A DNA stretch of 64,000 nt. It comes from Tetradesmus obliquus (taxonomy: Eukaryota > Chlorophyta > Chlorophyceae > Sphaeropleales > Scenedesmaceae). The notes beneath the pieces were generated by a model. That model was not told the DNA's origin and did no database searches. It was given only the letters and a program-made list of their open reading frames with translations. The DNA lies in NCBI GenBank assembly GCA_030272155.1, contig CP126191.1, positions 7,710,501-7,774,500 of the forward strand, in the 5' to 3' direction. The first letter of the stretch is position 1, and every line of letters begins with the position of its first letter. Position numbers and translations under genes: made by a program. Below, piece after piece: positions 1 through 12,000 of this stretch.

Positions 1-216
1 AATCAGGGTGCGAGCTGTGTGATGGTGTTTTGATGCACACGTGAAGGTGCCGCTTGTTGCGGCGCGTTGGGCATGGTGCAGCTATCTTCAGCATCGAACC
101 TCTGCAAGTCCGCATACTTTGAGCATTGCTGTGTACCCACTGGCAGTAGTGCTTTTGTCAAAGCTCATGTGTCACTGACTGCACTATCTTCCTCGTTGCT
201 CGCTGCGCTGCTGCAG
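1..216 (+). other. intron of ATG3 (3' part)
   Basis: This stretch precedes the first recognisable ATG3 exon. It ends in a pyrimidine-rich tract and a CTGCAG acceptor at 211-216. No reading frame in it resembles ATG3, so I read it as the 3' part of an intron whose 5' end lies outside the window. Confidence 0.6.
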
Positions 217-815
217 GTGCTGGAGGATGTGTCTGAGGAGCACGCGCGCAAGACCATCACGCTGGACCCGCACCCGCACCTGGCTGTATCCGCGGCCTCC
301 ATCCACCCCTGCAGGCACGCAGAGGTCATGAAGAAGCTGGCAGACGGCATCAGCGGCGGCGACGGAGCAGAGTTCCCGCTTGAGCAGTGAGTGGCGATGT
401 GCCGGTTTGCTGCAGTTGACGTGCTGGTGCACCGCTCAGGCACATCGTCAGCGGAATGTGACTGGTGTTGCGGCTGTTGTGCTAGGGGTGCACAGCTGCA
501 GTGCCACTGGATGCGGTGATGCCGTGTATTGTGAACTTCAGCTCTGCCTGACAGTGTTTTGCTGCGGGCAGTGCCATATGGCATTGCAAGTGTGGTAAGT
601 GTGTGGCCAAGTCAAGGTAGCTGCAGCCAATGCATTGCCTGGTTGGGCTGCTCACACAACAGTTGATGCAGTGCCTAATGCAACCATCAGCCCTACTGAT
701 GCCTGCTGCTGCTGCTGCTGCTGCTGCCAGGTACCTGGTGCTGTTCCTCAAGTTCATTGCGTCAGTGGTGCCCACCATACAGTACGACTACACCATGTCA
801 GTGGGAGGGCAGTAG
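217..815 (+). CDS. ATG3: ATG3, E2-like conjugating enzyme (C-terminal part, 2 exons)
   Basis: These are the last two exons (217-386 and 731-815) of autophagy-related protein 3, the E2-like enzyme that transfers ATG8 to phosphatidylethanolamine during autophagosome formation. The first exon carries the diagnostic catalytic segment HPCRHAEVMKK, whose Cys forms the thioester with ATG8. The second encodes YLVLFLKFIASVVPTIQYDY, the family's conserved C-terminal helix and strand. The intron runs from GTGAGT at 387 to a CTG-rich tract and CCAG at 730; the phases match (CA+G gives Gln) and the frame closes at TAG 813-815. The 5' exons, including the flexible region and N-terminal membrane-sensing helix, lie outside the window. 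Nothing suggests a pseudogene. Confidence 0.93.
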
Positions 816-2753
816 CCACGTGCGTGTGCCTGCGAGCCAACTGCACGGCCTGTCACAGCCGCCAAGCAGACACTGTGCAACGAGGGTCGTGCATGGCGCA
901 TTGTTGGCGAAGTGTGCTTTGGCAGAAAGGGGTGTGTGGTGGCCCAGCACGCTTTGCCAGCCATGCACACATGTACATTACTGCCAGTGCAAGAGGGAAT
1001 TATGTAACACTATGTCACCCGGAATTCATGTTACACTCTGCCGGGTGCTAACTAGCAGGGTATGGCCTGGCAGCAACCTTGTTTGTTGTAAGCTGGGCTT
1101 TTGTATCAGATCATGACTGCTTGCCTGAGCAGTCAGCAAGGGTTGCGGCTGTTGCAGCTTCACACTGCCGAACTGCACATTGTGGGTGCACTGCGCAGCT
1201 GCAAGCATTACACGTGCATGTGCGCAGTGGCCGTTCTCCCGTTGCAGCAGTGTGCACCGCTCTCAATTGTCTGCTACGTGTGGGTTTTGAAGTGTAACAA
1301 ATCTGAAAGCAGGACATTATGACGCCCCATCTTGCTATGCCACTGTCTTTTGAATCTCAAACGCCTGGCAGGTACACGCATATGCAAATACACTGGGGTT
1401 TACAGGCTTTCAGGCCTGCAGCTGAGACACAAATGTGCGAAATTTGTGAGCTGGGGGAGCATCCTTGGCTGTGTCAGCCAGCCCTTCAGCTGGCATGTGA
1501 AGCGACTCTGCGCTGGCATGCACAACGCTGCAGTCCCACTTCTCACACGTAAGCCGCCTGCAGTAGCGCCAGTACTGGCTGCATGTAGATGCTTACCGTG
1601 CACCAGACAACGTTGGAATGTGCAACTGGGCCTGACGATCAGCAGCACACAGTGGCCAGAATAGCATGCCATTCACAAACCTTTGCAGGTGCCAGTCTGA
1701 GCACGACTGTGCCGCATAGAAATCGAGATAGAGGAGTTGCACGGTGTGTTCATGCGGCATACGCCACCACAGACACCTGGTAAAATGGGAAGCTGCAAGC
1801 AGCTCAGCTCGGGCTGTCACTCAGAGGTTCCACGCAGGACAACCTCTGTGTCTAAGGCATGACATTGATTATGCTAGCATAACCGCCTTCCTTACGACAC
1901 ACAAATTGGCTGCAATATGTCATCATTGGGCATGCAGTATTCCAAGCAGTGCTGGTGACAGCAATCTCTACGTCTTTTAGTGTAGATATGTAGAACCAGG
2001 CTGAACGTGCTTCGCTGACTCAGCAGAATGCTGAATCAGACGCCAAAACCGCATTTCTGCAAATGTGAGGAGTGTACTGGCTGTTGAGAGCACGGCATGC
2101 CATCAGCATAAAGCAAACGTGCACCGATCTCACTACTCAATCAACAGCCGGGCAACGTCACTGCCTCAGGCTGGCGGAATGCAAAGCAAGCACGCGATCA
2201 GGCACACATGTGGATAGCAGGTCAAGCAATCCGAGTCAGCATATTACCATGCTGTACAAGCCCCTGTCCAACGTTGCCTATGCTGATGTCACTCCGCTGC
2301 TGCTCTCTCAAAAAGCAGCTGCTGCAGCAGCTGATGCTCATCCCGGCGCTCGCCACTCACTTTCCAGCTGTGCTATGTGCAGCTGCTGCAACTGCTGACA
2401 GCACCCTCAAAGCTCACAAGTGCCACTCAGGATGCTCACCAAACTGCATCATGTCATATCTTTCTGCATCATGTATGGTCTGCGACATCATATACACATC
2501 ATATTCACAAGTACATGCAGCCCTGGAGACTGCCTGTGTGCCTGTGCCCGCTAGCACACAATTGTGCATGGCATCATCTGCAAATCACCCGTAAGCCATC
2601 GCCTTGAAACATCGTGTGACAAGCAACAAATGGCTGACGTGTGAGCAGTTGGGTCCTGTACCGACAGGGTACTCTAGCTGCAGCAGCAAAATCTGCTAGT
2701 GCATCCCAAAAGGCACCGACTGCCGCATAGTGTATTACAGTGGCTGACGTCTT
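816..2753. other. ATG3 3' UTR and convergent intergenic region
   Basis: ATG3 (+) and the RNA-ligase fusion gene (-) converge here. The stretch holds the probable ATG3 3' UTR and anonymous sequence. Frames are short and none resembles a known protein. A TTACA (TGTAA on the minus strand) at 2735-2739, just past the ligase stop, may be the poly(A) signal of that gene. Confidence 0.5.
1003..1007 (+). terminator. candidate TGTAA poly(A) signal of ATG3
   Basis: TGTAA lies about 190 nt after the ATG3 stop. UGUAA is the usual poly(A) signal in chlorophycean algae. The assignment rests on motif and position only. Confidence 0.4.
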
Positions 2754-5700
2754 TCATGGGCTGCCGTACCCTCTGTAGCTGTGATGAGAGTCAGAGCAGC
2801 CACCGTACTCATAGCGCGGCTCTGCCCAACGCGAGCCCCCCCCAAAGCTCCCCCTGTCCCCCCATTCCCTGCTCGCTGCTGCCTGCTTCTCTGCGTTTTC
2901 CCTGAGCCCTGGCTGCCCCTGCACCAGCTCACACCAGGCCCTGCACACCGCCAGTGCCCTGCCCACATCTTTACCCTGCAGCTTGCTCAGCACGGCCAGC
3001 AGCGCCTGGTCAGTCAGCTGCTGCATTATCAGCGGATGGGCAGCCTCGCAAGACACCCTGCAGTCTCCCTGAGGGCCGCGCGCCCAGCCTTTTGCATACG
3101 TTTGAGCGAAGGCAGGTGAGGGCGTGTAGCCAGGCAGGCTGCCATCCGTGCCAGGCCGTATGCACTCCAGGATGCGGCCACGCAGGGCAGGGGCTGGGCT
3201 CCTGCTGCTGCTGCTGCTGATGGTGTTTGACATGGACCCAGGGATGCTTATGTACCTGCAGCTGCTGCCAGTGTCCCTGAACATGCGAGTGACAGCAGCA
3301 GTGCCCCTGTCCACTGCATACCGTAGCGCTTCAGCAAACTGGGCGGTGTCAGCGTCAGGGGAGCCGCTGCTGCTGTCAAAGAAGCCACCACCGCTTATGC
3401 TGCTGCTGCTACTACTGCTGCTGCTGCTGCCGCCAACAGTGTCCCCAGTCCCTTCCTCACCCTGTGCTGCTGCCTGCGCAGGGCTAGCTTCTGTCTCGCC
3501 TGCAGGCGCGCATGCTGCAGCACTGCTGGTTGATGCCACCACAGCAGCGTGGTTGCCGCTGCTGCTGCTGCTGCTGCAAGCAGCTGTAGCTTGGATGCCG
3601 CTTGCGCTGGTGCCACTGTCGCTGAAGTTAGCGCCCAGCCAGGACCTCTGCAGCTGCTGCTGCAGCTGCTGCTGCACAGCCCAGAACTTCGTTTCTAGTG
3701 CTGTTAGTATGGCATCAACCTCTGCCGCAAAGTGTGCTGGCAGGCCCTCTGCCACCTGAGCACGGCTCTTGCCCCTGAACACTGCGTCCCATACTATCAG
3801 CGGGTGCAGCTGGTGCGCAGCAGCCTGGCCAGCACGCATAAACTGCTGCTGCACCAGCTTGCAGCGCTGCTGCTGGCTCTGCACCACCCATCCCTCAAAG
3901 TTGGAGCTGCTGCCACTGTCATCTGCACCCTTGCAGCCGCCAGTTGTCTGGTTCATGCTGCACTGCAACTCCCTGCCAGTGTCAGAGGCCCCTGACATCT
4001 TCAACATAACCTCAAGCAGGCTGCTCTTATGCGACGCAGTATGATCTGCAATGCTGCAACCCCTGCTCAGCCTTTGCAGTAGCTCCGGCAGCGAGCCTTC
4101 AATGCCTGGCACTGCCATGACGCCTAGCTGTGCTGCCAGCTGCTGCCGTGCAGCAGCATCAGGCAGCTCCTGGCCCTCAGGTGACACAGCACCAAGCAAG
4201 ACCAGCCCCTCAAAAGGATAGCGCACCACGTGCGTGTTGTGCTGGTAGACTGCCTCAAACATGTAGGTCCAGCCTGGCTGCATTGCGGCAAGGTTGCCGT
4301 GGCTGCGCAGCCACTCACGCGCCCAGAGTGCCTGCAGGAGCAGCAGCGGCGGCAGCAGCGGCTGTTGGACCCCCGGTATGCGACGGAGTGTGCCTGCAAG
4401 GCCTTGCACCCAGCTCAGGGTTGCTGTCTAGATAACACACTCGGCACGGGCAGTGCACATTTAGCCATGCCCGTTCTGTGCTATAACTCATAGTTACAAG
4501 TTACAAGTCCTACGCATCAGAAGCAGGCAAGCCTGCTTGAGCCTATGCTCTTCTGTGCGTAAATTAGAGAAGGACAAGGACAGGCCTGGGCCTGAGAGCT
4601 CTATCGTAAGAACTCATTCCCATCCTACTACGCTATGACTCATAGCCTATGAGTGAGGTTTGTGCGATGCCCACCCCCTGGCAGTCATCGTCATCGGATC
4701 ACCGTCTGGCATCGGACTGCCTTCAAGCAGCCGTCCTCGTACACGCAACAGCGCTGCATGCCGGCCCCGCTCCCCACGCCCACCTGCTCAGAGTCCATCC
4801 TCCTCCTGGTGGCCACCTGCAGCTGGCCCTGCCACAGGAAGGCCAGAACAAAAGAGCCATCCACCTTGACACTGGCAGACGCAATCGGGGCCTGCCCCCA
4901 GTGCTGGTATAGCTGCAGGCTGCCAGGCCCAGGCTCACTGGCCGCAACCTTTGCTAGCTGTCTGGTTGAAGGACCAGCGCTGCAGTCCCTGATCAGCAAC
5001 TGACCCCTGCCGCCTTTGTTATTGGCCCTGGCACCTCTGTTGCCGCCTGTGCTGCTGCTGCCGCTGCTGCAGCTGCTGCCTCCGCCTCCAGCTGCTGCGG
5101 CTGCCAAAGCACGACTCACGGCCGGCATTGACTGTGGCCCTCCAAAGCGTGCGAAGGGCGTGGCAACTACGCTGCTGCTGGCTGGGTGCAGCACCATCCC
5201 CCTGCACATAACAGCTGTGCTGCTGCTGAGTGGGCCGGTGCTCAGGTCATAGCAGAACACTTCCAAGCCGCTGTCAGGGTCTGTGGTTCTGTGCACTGTG
5301 CCAGCTGCAACCTCTGCCTGCACTGCAGCATACAGCTGACTATACGGCATGCTCCTAGCTGGGTGGACTGCAGCTTCTGTGCTGCTAGCAGTGCTGCTGC
5401 TGCCATCCTGGACTGCAGCAGCTGTGGTGATGAAGCTCTCCGCTTCCCAAACTGCCTGCACCAGCTGCTCAAGCGCTAGGGGTGCCTTGTCAGTTCCAGG
5501 CAGCCCCTGCTGCTCCAGCTGGGTACGCACAGTAGGGCTGTTGCCAGCTGACTTGTCCCAGCGCACTGACAGTGGCCGCCACAGACGAGAGTTACTGTTG
5601 AACGCATGTGCATAGGCGCGTTCTCTGTGCAATCTTTTCTTTTTTGCTGCCGCCAACCTGCCTGCTTGCTGGCTCTGCTGCTGCTCTGAATCATGTTCAG

Positions 5701-8406
5701 CACTTGGCAGCAGCTGGGAGCACTCGTAAACAAGGTTGTATGGCAGCTGCAGCACCAGCTGCTGCACAGCTTTCATCCTGTCTCTATCTGCTGCGCTCCA
5801 GTGTTGGTAGTCTGCTGCACGGTACCTCCTGTCAAACAGCCGCGCGAGCTCTTCGCCTGTGATGTCTGCAGCTGCCTGCTGCTGCGGCTGCCACTTGAGC
5901 AGCAGCTGGCTCATGCCCAGCACATACGGCATGGCAGCTGGCGTGAAGACCAGCCCATCTGTTGGGAAGGGGTAGGCTGCCGTAGAATCCTGCAGCTGAT
6001 GTAGAGCAGCTGCAGACACACTGTGGTGAGGCTTGAATAGCAGCGTGATGGCGTCACTGCCGGTGGGTGCTGCCTGCTGCTTGTTGGCCAGGATGAGTGG
6101 AGGGGTGCTGCTGCCACTGCTCCAGGCATCAGTAGTGGCAGCTGTAGGCTTGCTGTTGCCAGAAGCAGCAACAGCAGGTGCAGCAGTGGGAGTGGGCTGA
6201 CTGCTGCCTGCGCTAACGCAGGGTGCTGTGGTGTCACCACTGGCACTGCTGTTACCAGCAGTGAAGCTGTCGCGTGCTGCTGCAGCCTCGGGCAGTGCCA
6301 GCTGCTGCTGCATTGCTGCCAGCCGCTGCTGCAGTGGCAGCTGCCATACCCGGCTGCCTGCCACAGACAGCACATCAAACACCACAAAGTAGCCGCGCTT
6401 GCCGCCACCTGCACCAGTGCTGAGCCACAGCAGCTCACCATCAAGCACAGTGCCAGGCGGCACTGCAGCAGCAGAAGTCGCCAATGCAGCATCAGCAGCT
6501 GCAGCTGCACCCTGCCGCGGCGGCGGCAGGCTGCTGCAGATGCTTATGCTGACGGTGGAGCTTGCTGCAGCTGGTGCTGTGTTGTCGGCGGGGTCATCTG
6601 ATAGGCTGCAATGCTGCATCATGGCAGTGACACCTGCTGCAGCCTCCTGGCTGATGTTGATGTTGTCATTGCTGCCACTGCTGCTGCTGCTGCTTGAGGT
6701 GCAACCTTCACACCTATGCTTGGTGGTTTTAGCTTCTCCCTGCCCTGCTGCAGCTGCTACTGGGTATTTGTACATCATGCCAGCCCTGTTGAGCAGGTAG
6801 CAGCCGCTGTCTATTGCCACCAGCAGGTGCCGCGTGCCATCCAGCTTCAGTGACACACAGTAGCGGCCAGGCACAGCCAGCCAGTGGGCATCAGCTGCTG
6901 AGGTCGCTGCTGCTGTGGGCACAGGCATCAGGCCTGCAAAGCTGCTGCTGCTGCTGCCGCCGCCGCCGCCGTTGCTGCCACAGAGCAGGCCAGTGTAACA
7001 CGTGGCAGAGTGCACAACAGCGTCTCGCTCTGCTCTGCTGGTGACCAGGCGGCGAGACACCACAGGCTCGATGAGGGTGGCTGCAATGTTGACTGCATCC
7101 GAGCTGCGGCTTGATGGACGGGCAGCAGGGAATGCTCGAAGCCTGCGGGTGCTGCTGCAACACCAGCCCGCCTGTTGCAGCCACGTGCTGCTGCTGTTGC
7201 TGCTGCCAGCAGCACCTGCAGCATAGCCAATGGCAGCAATGCTGGGGCGCTGTTCACTAGCAGTTGCGCCAATTGAGCTGGCTGCTATCTCCACCAGCAC
7301 CCCCAGTGACGAAAAGAACTCGATCAGCTGGGCTGCGTTGTGCTGCCACTTGCGCTTCCGCTGCTCAACCAGTCGCTGCTTGTCACGCTCCTGCCAGGAC
7401 CAATTTGCGGCCTCAGACTGAGAGCTGTTCATCAGGTGCTGGCGCAGCTGTTTGGTGGTTGCTGTGTCATCTGATACGTACAGCACCTGCAGTAGTGTGG
7501 CGCAGGATTGACAAAGTGGGCAGCAGGAAGTTCAGGGCTGTTGCTATGCACTGCGCTTAGCCAGGGTTATAATGTTCAAAAGGAACGTGTGCAAGCCATG
7601 CTGAGCTGATGCTTGCACAAGGGGCACATGCATGGCAACATGCTACGGTTGGGGCAGTAATGTGTGTATGCGGCAGCTGCCAGGTGGAAGCCACAGGCAA
7701 CATCGTCCACAGTCCGTATCTGTTGGACTGTGCAGTCAAGAAACCAACTGAACCGGGTTGACTGGCAATACCAGATGAGTGTATTCCCTTCCATAGCAGC
7801 CGAGCAGTACAGTTAGGCTGATAATCCCGCACCTGCAGCAGTGGCAGGCTGTGCTGCTGCAGCACCTCCATCAGGACAAAGGCATCCTCCAGCTCCTTTA
7901 CACACTCCAACAGCAGCACCTGGGGCCATGCAACCCTGCAGCAGGACATCAATTCACATCAACAAGTTTAAGCTGTAGGCTCTTTGGCGTTGAGTGCTTG
8001 CATCCACAGCCACTGTAGCACATGATATAACAGTGCAACCAGAACTCACAACCTGCCCTCACACGTACATGTAACACGGGCAGCTTGCACCTAGTCACTA
8101 GAACTACATCACCTGCATGATTGGGCATAGTTGTTGGTGTACTCACCCAGTTATAACAGCAGCATCGCCTGCCACTGCCAGCTCCTGGCATGCAGCAGAC
8201 AGCATGCTGCGCGCCAGCTGCTGCAGCTCTGCCTTGCCTGCAGCAGTTGGATTCCTCAGGTACTTGTCCACCTTGCCAGCATCCCGCAGCTGCTGACCCA
8301 CATTTAGAAAGCTGTGAATAGTGGCCGAGTGTGTGGCGCAAAGGGCATTGCCCAGCACACTTTTGCCAGCCCCTGGGGCCCCAAGAAGCAGCACTGCACC
8401 CTTCAT
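2754..8406 (-). CDS. Fusion: AK-like P-loop domain + mRNA-capping-type guanylyltransferase + T4 Rnl1-type RNA ligase + F-box-like tail
   Basis: Exons 8147-8406, 7833-7935, 4784-7486 and 2754-4331 join in frame into about 1,547 residues. Residues 1-190 form an adenylate-kinase-like domain: Walker A GAPGAGKS at 9-16 and an AK-like C-terminal helix ending FFSSLGVLVEI. Residues about 330-770 carry every hallmark of an mRNA guanylyltransferase: motif I KLDGT (Lys335), III LDGELL (about 470), IIIa YFVVFDVLSV, IV DGLVF (631), V LLKW (652) and OB-fold motif VI RWDKSAGN (763). Residues about 870-1250 are a T4 Rnl1-type ligase: an upstream RGMVLHP segment, KVDGSF (Lys995), an ATRRRMDSEQ-ALWAREWL block joined exactly across an intron, the YMFEAVY element and EGWVVQ. 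Residues 1461-1500 resemble an F-box. Start: the first in-frame ATG, 27 bases before the Walker A codons; a short uORF lies just upstream. I infer a cytoplasmic or nuclear enzyme acting on RNA 5' ends. Linkers are Ser/Gln/Ala-rich. Domain calls are firm; biological role is inferred. Confidence 0.85.
4505..4640 (+). repeat. dispersed short repeat, family 1, copy A
   Basis: This lies in the last intron of the ligase fusion gene. It matches, in opposite orientation and with small indels, the stretch at 28467-28597. Shared blocks include GCAGGCAAGCCTGC, CTTCTGTGCGTAA, GAAGGACA, CAGGCCTG and GGGCCTGAG. The length suggests a SINE or MITE; I see no clear terminal repeats or target-site duplication. 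Confidence 0.7.
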
Positions 8407-8416
8407 CGTGACGCGG

Positions 8417-8440
8417 TCACAATACGCCAACTTCAAACAT
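8417..8440 (-). promoter_or_regulatory. possible 7-codon uORF of the fusion gene
   Basis: On the minus strand an ATG at 8440 opens a seven-codon frame that stops at 8417, ten bases before the main ATG at 8406. If the transcript starts upstream of 8440, this uORF could reduce translation of the fusion protein. The transcription start is not known. Confidence 0.35.
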
Positions 8441-9042
8441 CACTAGTAAGGGAAAGGAAGGTTTACCTATAGCATCGAGCTTTCGCGTATCTGTGCCAAC
8501 ACCTTTCTCCGCCGAGCGTTGTGTTGCGACGTGCCGAGGCACTAACCGTGCTTGCCAGAACCAACCTTGGACACACAAACGAAGCCCTGAATATGTTCCT
8601 ATCAAGCTTAAACGCTTAAGACGTCCGCCAAGAGGTGAATGGAGGCACCAAACCTCTCTGCATGGGAGTGACAGTTGCAATGACCTGCTGCAGTACTGCT
8701 GGTGATCACTGCTCCATCACGACCAGGCTGCACAGCACGTGGCAGTCCATCCTGTGCCGAAATCATGTCAACAGGAGTAGACGACAACAACTCATAAAGG
8801 GAAATCACCATAGGCGTCATCACACCCGTCCACATAATGCTGCGATTGCAGCCAGCACGCATGTTCAACAAGTTTGTTTGCACCGCACAATCACATGGCC
8901 GATGCTGCGTACGGCAGGGATGCAGCATTGGGTTCGCTCCATCCCCAACAACATCGTGCACCACAAAACAGATTGAGTTTCTTGCTCTGTACAACTACCA
9001 TGTCACTATGGTGAGGGGGGCGGCTGCCATGACAAACACACC
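8441..9042. other. intergenic region between two minus-strand genes
   Basis: This holds the 3' flank of the secreted-protein gene and the promoter/5' leader of the ligase fusion gene. I see no convincing coding exon, TATA box or repeat. Confidence 0.4.
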
Positions 9043-12000
9043 CTACATGACGCCTGCTTGCCTGCTAACATGTAGCAACGCCAGTAGTGCTGGCACAAAC
9101 AGCATTGCCGTGCTGCTTGAAGCGCCAGCAGCATTTCCGCTCCTCCGTGTTGAGGTGCTGCTGAGCGGCACGCCCACGCCAACCATGTCAAACGTCTGGC
9201 CGCCTGTGAGGCTGTCACTATCGATGGCTGCCACTGTGGCCTTTGGGGCCTTGGTGATGGCGTAGCCCCAAGTGCTATAAGTCACCTCCACCGTGTAGTT
9301 CTTGCTGCACACGTCCTGCAAGTGGACAGCAACAGCAGCAGCACAGCAGTATTGAACAGTTGCAGTGGCAACAAAACAGCAGCTGTCACAGCAGACCATT
9401 CTAGGCAGGAAACATGCCAGCCACCGTCTAGCCCCATGCATGCACCGACTGCTGCGCCGCCAGGCGTAGCTGTGATGCAACATTGCACCACCAGCTGCAG
9501 AATCCTGTCCATCCGCCAGCTGCTTGCAGGGCGTCTCACCACCAGCAGGATGGTCAGGGTGTGGTTCTTGCTGTTGGGCAGCGTGAGGTCCAGCGGCTGC
9601 TTGCACATGAACTCGGCGTCGTTGTAGTAGCGCAGGCCGTCTACACGCACACAAGACGAAAGCTGGGGTCAAGACAGGCCTGGTTGCTGGTGCATCTTGT
9701 TCACATATCTCGACATGTTTCGGCTGCACAATTTGAGGCTGTCTGGATGACATAGCAGTCTGCAGCGCAGCAGGCAGCTGCACTGACAGAGCTGCCACAG
9801 CAGAAAAATTCTGGGCGTGTGCAGCATCGGCAACAGTGGGCCATGCTCATGGCTCTGGGCACAGCAATGTGTGCATGACAGCGCTTTAGAACAGCAGCAG
9901 ACGATGCGTGGCGTACCTATCCAGCAGTACTGCTTGCCGAAGCCGTCAAATCTCCAGTTGAAGGAGATCTCGGCGTTGACGGGGATGGCGCTCAGCTCCG
10001 GCCCGTCCAGCGAGATGAACGCCGTGAGCTCATTCTGGATGCCCAGCTGCAAGGCAGACAGAGCGCCAACCCACACATTCAGCACAGCAGCTCTAATTTC
10101 AATCGCAACACACATGCAGTTGGACCCTAGATTGCACATACTGCCACTTCTACAAGCCGCAACCGCGGCAAGAAGCACACACGCGAACAGCAGGTTGTCA
10201 GCCGCCTGTGTGCTTGCTTCGCATGCTTGTTCACGCTCCAGCACGAGCCGCGCCACTCACCACCTTGCCGCTGGGCCACTGCTTGTTGGGCAGCACCTTG
10301 AACAGCCCCGTCAGCGCCTCGGGCACGCTCTCCTCGTTGTACTTGTCGTAGCCGGCAGCCACGCCCAGCGACAGCAGGCTGGGGTACTGCGTGGCCAGGC
10401 TGGACTCCACCTGCGGTGCATGCGCACACACGAGCGTGAAGCAGGCAGCCACCAGCGCAAGCTCAGTCAACACCACGAGGACTGCAGGGATTTGGCCGGG
10501 CTGTTTCCCAGTATACTAGTCAAAATTGGCCCACACAATTTGCTAGCTGGCACCCACAACTAGCAGTAACAAGTCCTGCACCAACCAGCCACCCAGCTGC
10601 TCTCACCCTGATGTTGTAGAAGCCATCTGGGTACTGCCCCTCAGGCAGGTACGTGGCCGGCTTCAGTGCAGCAGCCGCAGAGTCCACCACCACCCACTGC
10701 TCCATCTTGGCTGGCGCGCCCCCAGCCGGCCAGCTGCCGTCCACGGTGCGGTTTAGGTCCGACTCGAAGCGGTACACAGGCATGAACAGCAGATCACTGC
10801 TGCCAGGGAACAGCGGCACTGGCGTGATGTTCTTAGCAGCGGTAATGTTGGCACTAACTGCAGCAGCAGCAGTAGCAGCGGCGGTGGCAGAGAGGGACGG
10901 GGGTGGGGCAGATGTATGCTGCCAGGTGGTGGATTTCACTGCCTCGCCAAGGTGCCACAGCAGAGTGTATGTGAAGCGCACTGGTACAGCTGCTTGCAGG
11001 ACAGACCCGCGCTACACAGCCCCTGCACTGACGGCACTGACAGGCTGCCCAGACGTCTGCTGATGCTCTGCAGCATGAATGCCAGTCACACAGCTGCAGC
11101 AGCTGCGTACGCTGCTCCAGCCGTCTCGTGTACTGCCGCTCACATGTATCACCGCATGTGTTGAAGCCGACTGTGGCCTCGGGCATCGTGTCCAGCTTGT
11201 AGAAGCACACCTGCAGGCAGCATGCGCATCGCAGGACATCCCAATGCAAGTCAACGATCCACCACCATTGCTGCATGCAGCCGCATGGGAGTAGGCTTGC
11301 TGCTGCGCAGCTTCCGGCCTTCAGGTTGACTGAGAGGGTAGACAATACTGAAAGGGTAGACAATGCATGCTGGAGCTGTCCTGGCCACCAATGACAGCTG
11401 CTGCGCCAGCTGCATATCTCTGTCAAGGTGCTGCCAGCCGCACCTGTGTGGTGCTGTGCAGGTCTGTGACCGGCACTGCCAGCGAGCCCACCAGGCCACT
11501 GCCAGCCACGATGGTCAGCTTGATGTTCATGCAGTAGTAGCCCTGCAAGCGCGCAGCACAATGGTGATGTCACAGACTGCTAAAACCACAAGTAGACGTG
11601 CATGCAACGCTTAGACAGCATCACACCCTGGCCTGCAGATGCTCCACACAGGTTGCTTATTCAAAAAGCAACCAGGCTGCAGGTTGGGGTACATGCGCAT
11701 CATGGGGTTTTGGCACATCCTTTCTGCCTGCAAGCACTGCACTCACATCCGTAAAGTTGCTCAGCATGTTGAGCGTGATTGCTGCAGGAACAGATGCGTT
11801 GAACTTGAACTCCCCAAGGCTCTTGCTGTAGTTCTTGCCGATTGAGAGGTCAACCCTGAACCTTGCAGGAACAGTGACAGCCCCTGCCTGCGCCAGCCTG
11901 CGGCCCGCTGCTGCTGCAGTATCCTCTGCATCTTCTCCTGCAGTGTCTGCTGCTGCTGCTGCATTGCTGCCAGCATCACTCAGGAGGTGACGTGATGCTA

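Noticed and set aside
7540-7952. 131-codon minus-strand frame as a separate gene
   Set aside because: Only 7833-7935 is coding; it is exon 2 of the fusion gene, with matching phases on both sides, and the rest is intron.
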